IMG/VR virus record: IMGVR_UViG_3300022074_000393 | Coordinates: 1 to 23,100 of that record | Reading direction: 5' to 3' (one strand) | Source of the DNA: a virus | DNA length: 23,100 bases | Shown: piece by piece, positions 15,389 to 21,287 of the stretch | Layout: each line of letters starts with the position of its first letter | How positions within the stretch are numbered: the stretch's first letter is position 1 | Translations under genes and position numbers: made by a program | Notes under the pieces: generated by a model | Told to the model about the DNA's origin: nothing | Seen by the model: the letters and a program-made list of their open reading frames with translations, nothing else | The model's database searches: none

Positions 15389-16461
15389 CATACCAAATAA
15401 ATAACAATGGTGGTAACTACAGCAGAGTAGGTATCATACAAAGGGATGAGGATGGTAATGCACTACAATGTCCTCATTGTGATTCAACACACTTAATTAA
15501 AGCAGGAACTTGTGGCACTCATAAACAAAGGAAGAGATGGAAGTGCAGGACTTGTAATAAAAAAACAGTAAGTCCTAAGATTATAAAGAATTACGAACTA
15601 GAAGAAGCAGAGAATCTCGATTGGTCTACTGAAGAACTAATCAATGCAAGAACAGAAGTCTTCAAAAGAAAAGAAGCAAGAGAAAAGTCAGAGAAGTTTG
15701 TCAATATAAAAATTGATGACAAGAAACCTATAGGATTATACATACAAGGAGACCCTCACGTTGATGATGATGGGTGTGACTGGTTATCATTAAGAAAACA
15801 TATAGATATAGTTAATGAAACAGATGGTATGTATGCTTGTTCTGTTGGTGACTTGTCTAATAACTGGGCTAGACGTGGTAAGTTAGCCGGATTATGGGCA
15901 GACCAAACTACCAATGGGGAACAGCAATGGCAGTTAGTTGAATGGTTAGTTAATGCAACACCTTATATATTTATTGTTGCAGGTAACCATGATATGTGGG
16001 CTATGGAGGGTGACCCAATCAATTGGATGTGCAAACCTTTAAAGACTGTATACTCCAACCATAGTGCAAGACTTAAAATTAAATTACCTAAACACGAAAT
16101 CAAAGTGAACTGTTCTCATAACTTCAGAGGACACTCAATGTATAATACAGCTCATGGTATTGTTAAACACGCATTGTTCAATGCAAGAGACCATTTACTT
16201 ATAGCAGGTCATACACATGTATCAGGATATAGTCCTATTAAAGATGCGAATTCTGACAAAACTATGCACTGCGTACAAGTTGGTTCTTACAAGAAGTATG
16301 ATAACTTTGCAAAGCAATTAAACCTACCATGTAAGATGATGTCAGCTTGTGCTGTTGCTGTATTTAATACTAATCTAACTGAAGACCACCCTGACTTTAT
16401 TAAAATATTTTGGGAAGTAGAAGAGGGTGCTGAGTATCTAAACTTTTTAAGGAACAAATAA
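15385..16461 (+). CDS. Metallophosphoesterase with N-terminal zinc ribbon
   Basis: A 358-residue protein with two recognisable parts. Residues 29-57 carry CPHC and CRTC pairs (Cys29, Cys32, Cys54, Cys57) with RWKC between them, a zinc ribbon similar to those at the N-termini of some transposases and phage proteins. Residues 115-340 are a calcineurin-like phosphoesterase: GDPHVD (Asp123, His125), VGDLSNN (Asp156), AGNHDMW (Asn201, His202, Asp203), a His in NCSHNFRGH and AGHTHVSG (His276, His278). All five metal-site motifs are present, so it should be active on a phosphoester; a nucleic-acid substrate is inferred from the ribbon. ATGA and TAATG overlaps tie it to its neighbours. Confidence 0.85.
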   Translation: MTYQINNNGGNYSRVGIIQRDEDGNALQCPHCDSTHLIKAGTCGTHKQRKRWKCRTCNKKTVSPKIIKNYELEEAENLDWSTEELINARTEVFKRKEAREKSEKFVNIKIDDKKPIGLYIQGDPHVDDDGCDWLSLRKHIDIVNETDGMYACSVGDLSNNWARRGKLAGLWADQTTNGEQQWQLVEWLVNATPYIFIVAGNHDMWAMEGDPINWMCKPLKTVYSNHSARLKIKLPKHEIKVNCSHNFRGHSMYNTAHGIVKHALFNARDHLLIAGHTHVSGYSPIKDANSDKTMHCVQVGSYKKYDNFAKQLNLPCKMMSACAVAVFNTNLTEDHPDFIKIFWEVEEGAEYLNFLRNK

Positions 16462-16760
16462 TGATACCAACTCTAACATTTTTAAATTGGGAAGACGCTG
16501 TTACACCTACACAAGGGTGGACAGACATTAAAGAATTAAAACCTGAACTAGCAGATTGCATATCTTTAGGTTTAATAGTAGAAGAGAATGATAAAACAAT
16601 TACTATTGTATCTCACATATCAGGCGATAAAGAGGGAACAGATATAGATGGTAGTTTAGTATTGGATAAGTCTTGGATTAAATTTAGGATAGATGTACCA
16701 GTGCCGGACAATCAACTAGAAAAACTTAAACAATGGTTACTAAAGAGGGTAGAAGAATGA
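16461..16760 (+). CDS. Hypothetical phage protein (99 aa)
   Basis: A 99-residue acidic protein that starts in a TAATG overlap with the phosphoesterase and ends in an ATGA overlap with the small terminase gene. The pattern TFLNWEDAVTPTQGWTDIKE, then ISLGLIVEENDKTITIVSHI and GSLVLDKSWIKFRIDV, resembles a short all-beta family seen in marine phages in which W-x-D is followed by SxGxLxxE and a closing strand. The role is unknown. The position just before the packaging gene suggests late expression. Confidence 0.6.
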   Translation: MIPTLTFLNWEDAVTPTQGWTDIKELKPELADCISLGLIVEENDKTITIVSHISGDKEGTDIDGSLVLDKSWIKFRIDVPVPDNQLEKLKQWLLKRVEE

Positions 16761-17248
16761 GAGTAGCAGACGAGAAAAAAGAAAAATTATTTGTAGAATA
16801 TTTTACAAGTGGAGAGACATTAGCTAACGCAACTAAGTCAGCACAAAAAGCAGGGTATAATAAGAACCCATCTCAAATGGGATACGTTCTCAAAAAGAAA
16901 TACGAAAAAGAAATCAGAAAGATTAATGAAGAAAAGATTACCGGTGTATCAGGTAAAGCAATCAATGTACTTGAAGACCTATTACATTCAGACCAAGACT
17001 CAGTAAGATTAAACTGTGCTAAATTAATATTAGAACTGGGTAACTACTCATCACAAAATATTAATATCAATATGGAAGACAACAAACATAAGACAGATGC
17101 TGAGTTGATTGAAGAATTACAGGGACTTGTTGCTAAGATTCCTGCATTAGCACCCAAGTTAATGGGTATCAAGGATGCAACAGCAGAAGAAAAACCTGAA
17201 AGCTCAGATAACCTATCTACAAAGGACGAGAAAAGAGTTACTCATTAG
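16757..17248 (+). CDS. terS: Terminase small subunit
   Basis: A 163-residue protein whose ATG at 16757 overlaps the previous stop as ATGA; an in-frame ATG 8 codons upstream is less likely. The N-terminal half has the small-terminase pattern of a helix-turn-helix after a short lead: EKKEKLFVEYFTSGETLANA, TKSAQKAGYNKNPSQMGYVL, then VSGKAINVLEDLLHSDQDSV and RLNCAKLILELGNYSSQNIN. The C-terminus is charged and flexible. The product would recognise the phage packaging site and hand DNA to the large terminase, which is not in this window. It is the last rightward gene before the convergent junction. Confidence 0.78.
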   Translation: MRVADEKKEKLFVEYFTSGETLANATKSAQKAGYNKNPSQMGYVLKKKYEKEIRKINEEKITGVSGKAINVLEDLLHSDQDSVRLNCAKLILELGNYSSQNININMEDNKHKTDAELIEELQGLVAKIPALAPKLMGIKDATAEEKPESSDNLSTKDEKRVTH

Positions 17249-17297
17249 TGGGTAGCATTGGTATAGGGTAGTATATTTACACTCGATAACGTCCATC
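17249..17297. other. Convergent intergenic gap, no clear terminator
   Basis: This gap of about 49 bases separates the end of the rightward late block from the end of the leftward early block. An imperfect inverted repeat joins TATAGGG (17262-17268, with adjacent TAG) to CCCTATA (17304-17310, with nearby CTA inside the membrane-protein gene). The loop is long and no U-run follows on either strand, so a bidirectional intrinsic terminator is possible but weakly supported. GGGTAG also occurs twice (17250-17255 and 17266-17271). No tRNA or gene is seen here. Confidence 0.35.
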
Positions 17298-17522
17298 CTA
17301 GCCCCCTATATTCTGCCAAGAGTATACGATACCGGACACTAACACAACAAATCCTATTGCATTAATAAATATCAATGGATTGTCTTTAGTTAGGATACCC
17401 GTTAACAACCAACCGAGTACCCCAACCACTTGAACATATAAGTTTAAAGGATATATGTTATATGAAGTTAAAAATATTCCAATCGTAAGAACAATTGAAC
17501 TAAACCATTTAAGTCTATTCAT
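17298..17522 (-). CDS. Small three-helix membrane protein, DUF6552-like
   Basis: A 74-residue membrane protein, the last gene of the leftward block. It starts MNRLKW at the ATG at 17522; a TTG two codons earlier is an alternative. Three hydrophobic segments are visible: WFSSIVLTIGIFLTSYN, LYVQVVGVLGWLLTGIL and FINAIGFVVLVSGIVYSW. The layout (RLKW, helix with NxxGIYP-like turn, then GxxxWL) matches the small DUF6552-type membrane family, whose function is unknown. A GGAG sequence directly abuts the ATG, which is unusually close. Eight bases overlap the end of the upstream zinc-finger gene. Confidence 0.65.
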   Translation of the reverse strand: MNRLKWFSSIVLTIGIFLTSYNIYPLNLYVQVVGVLGWLLTGILTKDNPLIFINAIGFVVLVSGIVYSWQNIGG

Positions 17523-18042
17523 CTCCAATCTTACTCAACGCACTATTCTCTATATCTTTAATCATATTGAGTATCTTTATGTATGGTTCTCTAAATTCCA
17601 TGTATCCCTCTTTTGTGTATCCCATAATCTGATGCCGGTTATCATCATCAAATATAAACTGACCAGTACCGTCACAATGGCTACACTTCTGAATAGTATT
17701 CCCAACTGAAACACTACCCACCCCTCGACAGAACGGGCAGGTAGTATCCATGGTTTCAGATAGAGCAAGGTTGATAAAACTTCTAATTAATAATCTGTCT
17801 GAATTCTTTAGTGCATCTATATTATGTTTAATAAATATATCAGCACAGTCTACAAAGATATCATCGAACAACATAGCCCTAGAGTATTCGTTATCTGTAT
17901 ACTTGGCTATGAGAAAATCATATTCTTCTGACGTTAATCCTTTAGTCCCTAAGAAATGTGATATGTCATCTGATGTTACTGAGTCGTGACTACCTGAACC
18001 TACCTGTAGTCCCATAGACTTAGCACATAAAAGAGATAACAT
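17515..18042 (-). CDS. DnaJ-like zinc-finger protein, candidate Q-type antiterminator
   Basis: A 175-residue protein. Residues 102-126 hold a zinc-binding pair CPFC-RGVG and CSHC-DGTG (Cys102, Cys105, Cys120, Cys123), the CxxCxGxG layout of DnaJ centres, which is also present in the phage Q antiterminator family. The N-terminal half is helical with an acidic middle (DDISHFLGTKGLTSEEYDFL); no J domain is present. Its place at the far end of the early operon fits a late-gene regulator, but it points toward, not away from, the late block, so Q function is an inference. A TTG start at 18054 would add four residues; the ATG at 18042 is chosen. Confidence 0.55.
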   Translation of the reverse strand: MLSLLCAKSMGLQVGSGSHDSVTSDDISHFLGTKGLTSEEYDFLIAKYTDNEYSRAMLFDDIFVDCADIFIKHNIDALKNSDRLLIRSFINLALSETMDTTCPFCRGVGSVSVGNTIQKCSHCDGTGQFIFDDDNRHQIMGYTKEGYMEFREPYIKILNMIKDIENSALSKIGDE

Positions 18043-18043
18043 C

Positions 18044-18316
18044 TCAGCTTTCAATAATCTTCCATATCCTATACTTGTTACCGGTATATCTTTTGGTTAC
18101 TATCTTAGCATCTCCATTTGCTAATTGAAAGTCATCTGTATATTGATATCTTCTAATAGCATCCCATGTTCTCATGTCATTTACTTCAAAAGAATCTCCA
18201 TCTTTCATCATGTCTATAGCTGATAAATACTTTTTATATTTCTTTGGTCTCCCAGTATATTCTACTGGGATTCCTTTATCTATTTTAATCTTCACTTGGT
18301 CTATCTTTACTTGCAT
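18044..18316 (-). CDS. Small hypothetical protein, DNA-binding-like (90 aa)
   Basis: A 90-residue basic protein. The pattern KKYLSAIDMMKDGDSFEVND, MRTWDAIRRYQ, then AKIVTKRYTGNKYRIWKI, resembles a short phage family in which a GDSF turn is followed by a helix and a strand ending in R-x-W. Basic residues and the helix suggest nucleic-acid binding, without proof. The gene overlaps the end of the upstream gene by 32 bases. An 8-bp inverted repeat lies within its first 25 codons. Confidence 0.58.
   Translation of the reverse strand: MQVKIDQVKIKIDKGIPVEYTGRPKKYKKYLSAIDMMKDGDSFEVNDMRTWDAIRRYQYTDDFQLANGDAKIVTKRYTGNKYRIWKIIES
18250..18270. repeat. 8-bp perfect inverted repeat inside a gene
   Basis: TCCCAGTA (18250-18257) and TACTGGGA (18263-18270) are perfect complements across a 5-base loop. 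It lies near the 5' end of the 90-codon gene, 46-66 bases after its start. No T-run follows on the leftward transcript, so it is a candidate RNA hairpin or operator rather than a terminator. Confidence 0.45.
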
Positions 18317-18515
18317 AATAATAGTCCCTCATTTTTTGTAGTCTATTTTGTCTTTGGTCTTCCGTTTCGTTAGACAATCTACTGCGTTTATTCTCTAAGA
18401 TATTATCTCTTAACTTATAATATCTATCCTTTGCGTATTGTTTCTTCTTCTCCCTGTTGTCCGGATTAGAATACCATACATTCCAGTATGTCTTTTTGTC
18501 CTCTCTCTTTTCCAT
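18285..18515 (-). CDS. Small highly charged hypothetical protein (76 aa)
   Basis: A 76-residue protein dominated by Lys, Arg, Asp and Glu with many Tyr, and almost no hydrophobic core: YWNVWYSNPDNREKKKQYAK, DRYYKLRDNILENKRSRLSN and QRQNRLQKMRDYYYASKDR. Its N-terminal half (NPDNREKKKQYAKDRYYKLR) looks like short phage proteins with repeated YY-x-x-R-KxK helices of unknown role. A GGAGGAGAT ribosome-binding sequence precedes the ATG. It is probably a long helix that binds nucleic acid or another protein; no family is assigned. Confidence 0.55.
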   Translation of the reverse strand: MEKREDKKTYWNVWYSNPDNREKKKQYAKDRYYKLRDNILENKRSRLSNETEDQRQNRLQKMRDYYYASKDRPSED

Positions 18516-18526
18516 ATCTCCTCCGT

Positions 18527-18856
18527 TTAGAATGGTTTATCGTTACCGTTGAACACCTCTTTTAGTTCATCAAGTTTCTTTTTACTTTCATAGTCATCCT
18601 CTTTTAACCACCCCGAGAACTCATATGTATCTCTAGTGTTAATAGTAAAGTCCTTTCTTTCTTTATTCAAGTTTTTATATTTACTGTTACCCATAAATGA
18701 TTGAGCATTTCTACCCTCAGTATCTACTATCATCTTTACTTTCTTAAACAATACCTCATTGATATCACCAAACTCTTTATCGTTTGTGAATAGTTTAATG
18801 TATATTCTTTCTCCTGTATCTGCATTTTTAATTGCAAGGTTTACATACTGTGCCAT
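18527..18856 (-). CDS. Hypothetical protein (109 aa)
   Basis: A 109-residue mixed alpha/beta protein with an AGGAGA site 7 bases before its ATG. The first part is strand-rich (QYVNLAIKNADTGERIYIKL, then FTNDKEFGDINEVLFKKVKM) and the end is acidic (GWLKEDDYESKKKLDELKEV). No motif or membrane segment is recognised. It lies directly after the recombination genes and one base beyond its neighbour, so it belongs to the same leftward transcript. Confidence 0.55.
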   Translation of the reverse strand: MAQYVNLAIKNADTGERIYIKLFTNDKEFGDINEVLFKKVKMIVDTEGRNAQSFMGNSKYKNLNKERKDFTINTRDTYEFSGWLKEDDYESKKKLDELKEVFNGNDKPF

Positions 18857-18857
18857 G

Positions 18858-19220
18858 TTAATCTCCTAATCGTTGGTAAAATCCTTTCTCTCTTCTTTCA
18901 TTTGCACTTAGAGTTTGAAACAATCTTAGTCTATGTTCTTGTGCTGATATCTTACTGGTAAGATTACCCACTAATTCTTTAGCATCTGCAATCTTATCTA
19001 TGTACATAACAACACTCTCATCTGTCATAGCTATAGCTTCCTTATGTGCCTGTGTTCCTTTAACATCAGAGCAATTAAGTAATGCTACTGCCATGGATAC
19101 TTTTTTATTTTCAGTTAGCTTATGTAGTTCTTTCTCAGCTTCAGCTTTAGCTATGCCTAGTTTCTCTACATAATCTACCAGTTGTTCTAACTCAACACTT
19201 GGTAACTTAAACGCACTCAT
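18858..19220 (-). CDS. Helical hypothetical protein linked to recombination genes (120 aa)
   Basis: A 120-residue mostly helical protein with coiled-coil potential (VDYVEKLGIAKAEAEKELHK, then VGNLTSKISAQEHRLRLFQT). A GGGGAGG site lies 9 bases before its ATG, and it overlaps the YqaJ-like nuclease gene by 14 bases. The tight overlap suggests it may work with the exonuclease or annealing protein, but no family is recognised. There is no signal peptide or membrane helix. Confidence 0.55.
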   Translation of the reverse strand: MSAFKLPSVELEQLVDYVEKLGIAKAEAEKELHKLTENKKVSMAVALLNCSDVKGTQAHKEAIAMTDESVVMYIDKIADAKELVGNLTSKISAQEHRLRLFQTLSANERREKGFYQRLGD

Positions 19221-19869
19221 TGTATTGAACCTCCCCGTTATATATAAATGATTGCTTACTCTTTCTTCTTGTTAAGAAATCTTTATCAAGACTACCTTTC
19301 AATAGATACCTAGCAAACTCATCTATCTTTGGTAACATGTAGTTATTAATATAGTCCTCGTTGTAAGGTATATAATATAACTTAGTGTTACCCTTTTGAT
19401 ATATACAAAAGTAAGTACCGTCAGCATTGTTATCTTTCTTTAGTTTCCTAGTTAGGTACTGCTGAAAATATACTTGTGGTAAATATCTTTTAACATACTT
19501 ATCAAAATCTTCTTGTTTATAATACGGTGATTTGATTTCAACCACTGCATTTTTTTCCATAATAAATCCGTCAGGTGTACACGATAACTGTACTGTTGTA
19601 TTGTCATCAGACATATAATCATATGACATTGTTTCCTGTGGCCCTAATAAATCAGAGCCACAGTTTACAACAACAAACTGGGTAGCTATCATGACATGAG
19701 CTACACCATATCTTTCACATTCATGTCCATGCGAGGTGTAAATTTCATTGACCGGTCTATCATCTTTCTCACCAATCAGAATAGCAAAGTGGTTCTGCCT
19801 TGAACAATAATCGTCATTCCCTATGACTCTTGCTATCTGACTGGCTCTCAAGTTATATAGTTTGTCCAA
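19207..19869 (-). CDS. YqaJ-type recombination exonuclease
   Basis: A 220-residue nuclease of the lambda Exo/YqaJ type. It shows the expected order: an N-terminal helix with SQIARVIG, the acidic site SHGHECERYG (Glu50), SCTPDGF (Asp100), VEIKSPYY (Glu111 and Lys113 of the ExK) and downstream QVYFQQY (Gln132, Gln136). It would chew 5' ends to give single strands for the annealing protein encoded just upstream. The start is a TTG at 19869, with GGAG 9 bases upstream; no ATG is available before residue 60. The first 17 bases overlap the end of the Sak-like gene. The exonuclease call is confident; substrate range is from the family. Confidence 0.82.
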   Translation of the reverse strand: MDKLYNLRASQIARVIGNDDYCSRQNHFAILIGEKDDRPVNEIYTSHGHECERYGVAHVMIATQFVVVNCGSDLLGPQETMSYDYMSDDNTTVQLSCTPDGFIMEKNAVVEIKSPYYKQEDFDKYVKRYLPQVYFQQYLTRKLKKDNNADGTYFCIYQKGNTKLYYIPYNEDYINNYMLPKIDEFARYLLKGSLDKDFLTRRKSKQSFIYNGEVQYNECV

Positions 19870-20428
19870 GCTTTTCTACTCCGTCTTCTCCTTTTACATT
19901 CCCAAGACTAGCTTTAAGTTTCTCTATATCTCCTGCTACTGTATCCTTAACTTCATTCTTTGTATGTTGTTTAGGTACTTGATTTTCATTAGGTTCTTTC
20001 TTAGATTCTTTAGCTGATTCTTTGTCTTTATCTGCTGATGGTATATCTTCACCGGCATATATATAATGACCAAGACCATACATTGCTAAACATTTAACAA
20101 GACATCTCATCATGCTGTCGTTTATCTGTCTAGCATCAGGACTAACTACTGCTTTGTTTTTATAATCCATAACAGGTAGCCACATGAATCTACTTTGCTC
20201 TTCAATTTTTACTGTACAATAAACCATAGCTGTACCGTCTGCTTGAATTCTTGGCTCATGAAATTCATAAGTAGCTTGAGGATAATGCTCCATCAAGGTA
20301 GCCCATGCCCATGACCAAGATAGATAATCAAACTTACCAACCTTTTGTTTGTGTTCATTGCAATCTATTTTAGATAGAGTATCCCATACACTTTTGCTAT
20401 CCAAATATCTATGTAATATGTCGTTCAT
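19853..20428 (-). CDS. Single-strand annealing protein, Sak/DUF1071 type
   Basis: A 191-residue protein of the DUF1071/Sak RAD52-like annealing group. Key blocks are GKFDYLSWSWAWATLMEHYP (around residues 32-50), LPVMDYKNKAVV and the signature MRCLVKCLAMYGLGHYIYAG followed by EDIP (107-130). The rest, from about 131, is a charged Lys/Glu linker, likely flexible. It would anneal single strands produced by the adjacent exonuclease. The start at 20428 (MNDILHRYL) is preferred over an ATG four codons upstream because GGAG lies 6 bases before it. Recognition rests on the motif pattern, which is strong. Confidence 0.82.
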   Translation of the reverse strand: MNDILHRYLDSKSVWDTLSKIDCNEHKQKVGKFDYLSWSWAWATLMEHYPQATYEFHEPRIQADGTAMVYCTVKIEEQSRFMWLPVMDYKNKAVVSPDARQINDSMMRCLVKCLAMYGLGHYIYAGEDIPSADKDKESAKESKKEPNENQVPKQHTKNEVKDTVAGDIEKLKASLGNVKGEDGVEKLGQTI

Positions 20429-20460
20429 CTTTTTCTCCATTTGTTACTGAGTATTATATT

Positions 20461-20739
20461 CTACTCGTTTATGTTTTGCAAGTACCAATCTAATAATTCT
20501 TCTTGCGTACCAAACCTTTCTTCAAATACCTTAGTGTTGTGATGCACCCCTTGATTACCTTGATGATGCTCATGACACAGTGGTATAAACTTCTTATTCT
20601 TTAATGCCATACCACCACCTGTTAAGTGATGTATCGTTGGCTCGGTATGTAGTCCATAATGTTTCTTACAAACCACACACCCGAACTCAACTGCTCTTTG
20701 ATATGCTTGTTTAGTTTTTTTATTAGGTGGTTTAGCCAC
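20461..20739 (-). CDS. Ref-like RecA-dependent nuclease (HNH type)
   Basis: A 92-residue HNH-type protein. Its Cys pair is in EFGCVVCKKHYG (Cys21, Cys24), followed by TIHHLTGGGMALKNKKFIPL (His37, His38) and CHEHHQGNQGVHH (Cys55, His58, His59, His66, His67), ending with FGTQEELLDWYLQN. This matches the RecA-dependent nuclease domain of the P1 Ref family. The start is taken as the GTG at 20739, which overlaps the upstream stop as TAGTG and gives the typical MAKPPNKKTK opening; a TTG at 20757 has no ribosome-binding site. Role: nicking of D-loops or recombination intermediates, inferred from the family. Confidence 0.75.
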   Translation of the reverse strand: MAKPPNKKTKQAYQRAVEFGCVVCKKHYGLHTEPTIHHLTGGGMALKNKKFIPLCHEHHQGNQGVHHNTKVFEERFGTQEELLDWYLQNINE

Positions 20740-20840
20740 TAAATAATAACTTCCCAAAACAATACGATAGCTGACACTATAATAAATACCTGACCATAAT
20801 CAGGTAGTTCATTAAAGAAATTAACTAGCTTATCAATCAT
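20739..20840 (-). CDS. Very small membrane peptide (33 aa)
   Basis: A 33-codon gene between the helix-turn-helix gene and the Ref-like gene. It starts in an ATGA overlap with the upstream stop and ends in a TAGTG overlap with the GTG start of the Ref-like gene, so translation of the cluster probably depends on it. The product begins MIDKLVNFFNELPDYG and ends in a hydrophobic helix (QVFIIVSAIVLFWEVII), consistent with a small membrane protein. Whether the peptide itself matters, or only its translation, cannot be told. Confidence 0.6.
   Translation of the reverse strand: MIDKLVNFFNELPDYGQVFIIVSAIVLFWEVII
20787..20806. repeat. 7-bp inverted repeat inside the 33-codon gene
   Basis: TACCTGA (20787-20793) and TCAGGTA (20800-20806) are perfect complements with a 6-base loop. 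It sits between the start of the 33-codon gene and the GTG of the Ref-like gene, so it could affect translational coupling. No T-run follows. Confidence 0.4.
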
Positions 20841-21070
20841 ACTGCGTCCTCCCTTTTCTCATGTAATACATACTCAACGAATCTACAACCATCACCCTCT
20901 TTGTCAAGACTCTCAATGTTATATCCTTTACCTCTAAGGTTAAAGATAATAGCTGACAATCTTGTAGCTTTGTACTGAGTGATAGCTTCCCAAGTTGTTA
21001 TACTTCCATAGTGTTTTAAGTGAGCCAATACCATTTGACTTTTATTCTTAGCTTCAATTAATAGTTTCAT
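20837..21070 (-). CDS. Helix-turn-helix protein (HTH_39-like)
   Basis: A 77-residue protein with a compact winged helix-turn-helix: QMVLAHLKHYGSITTWEAIT, QYKATRLSAIIFNLRGKGYN and a short wing (GCRFVEYVLHE). The pattern of hLxHLxxxGSITxxEAxxxY followed by RLSAxIxxLRxxGY is the HTH_39 family of small phage DNA-binding proteins. It may bind DNA in the early region or regulate transcription. It overlaps the previous gene by 17 bases and the 33-codon gene by ATGA. Confidence 0.75.
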   Translation of the reverse strand: MKLLIEAKNKSQMVLAHLKHYGSITTWEAITQYKATRLSAIIFNLRGKGYNIESLDKEGDGCRFVEYVLHEKREDAV

Positions 21071-21287
21071 CTGATATATCCTCGTCAGTTTTACCTAATC
21101 TTTCTTGCATTGCACTGTGCATGTGGTCGATTGCACCGTCTACAGTTTCTTGTAACTGTTCAATCATCCTGTCACAAAACCCAATGATTTTATCAAGGTC
21201 ACTACTGTGTGATATCTTATTTAAATCTTTACATAAATCCTTTATTGTTTTGTATCCGGATATCTCACCATTCATTTTGTCTATCAT
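21054..21287 (-). CDS. Small acidic hypothetical protein (77 aa)
   Basis: A 77-residue acidic helical protein in an ATGA overlap with the upstream gene and with GGGAG upstream of its ATG. The N-terminus is MIDKMNGEISGYKTIKDLCK, followed by two helices (DLDKIIGFCDRMIEQLQETV, GAIDHMHSAMQERLGK). No domain is recognised and there is no membrane segment. The helices could form a dimer. It lies between the loader candidate and the helix-turn-helix gene. Confidence 0.55.
   Translation of the reverse strand: MIDKMNGEISGYKTIKDLCKDLNKISHSSDLDKIIGFCDRMIEQLQETVDGAIDHMHSAMQERLGKTDEDISDETIN

Noticed and set aside
15385-15560. Cys4 ribbon considered as a remnant IS1-type transposase
   Set aside because: It is in frame with an intact metallophosphoesterase, there are no terminal inverted repeats, and no DDE domain follows.
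17249-17330. Convergent gap considered as a tRNA gene or intrinsic terminator
   Set aside because: There is no cloverleaf pattern or T-run after a stem; the inverted repeat has a long loop, so I only list it as weak.
17455-17709. An 84-codon + strand frame near the convergent junction
   Set aside because: It overlaps two leftward genes in antisense; the zinc-finger protein on the other strand has clear motifs, so this frame is a shadow.
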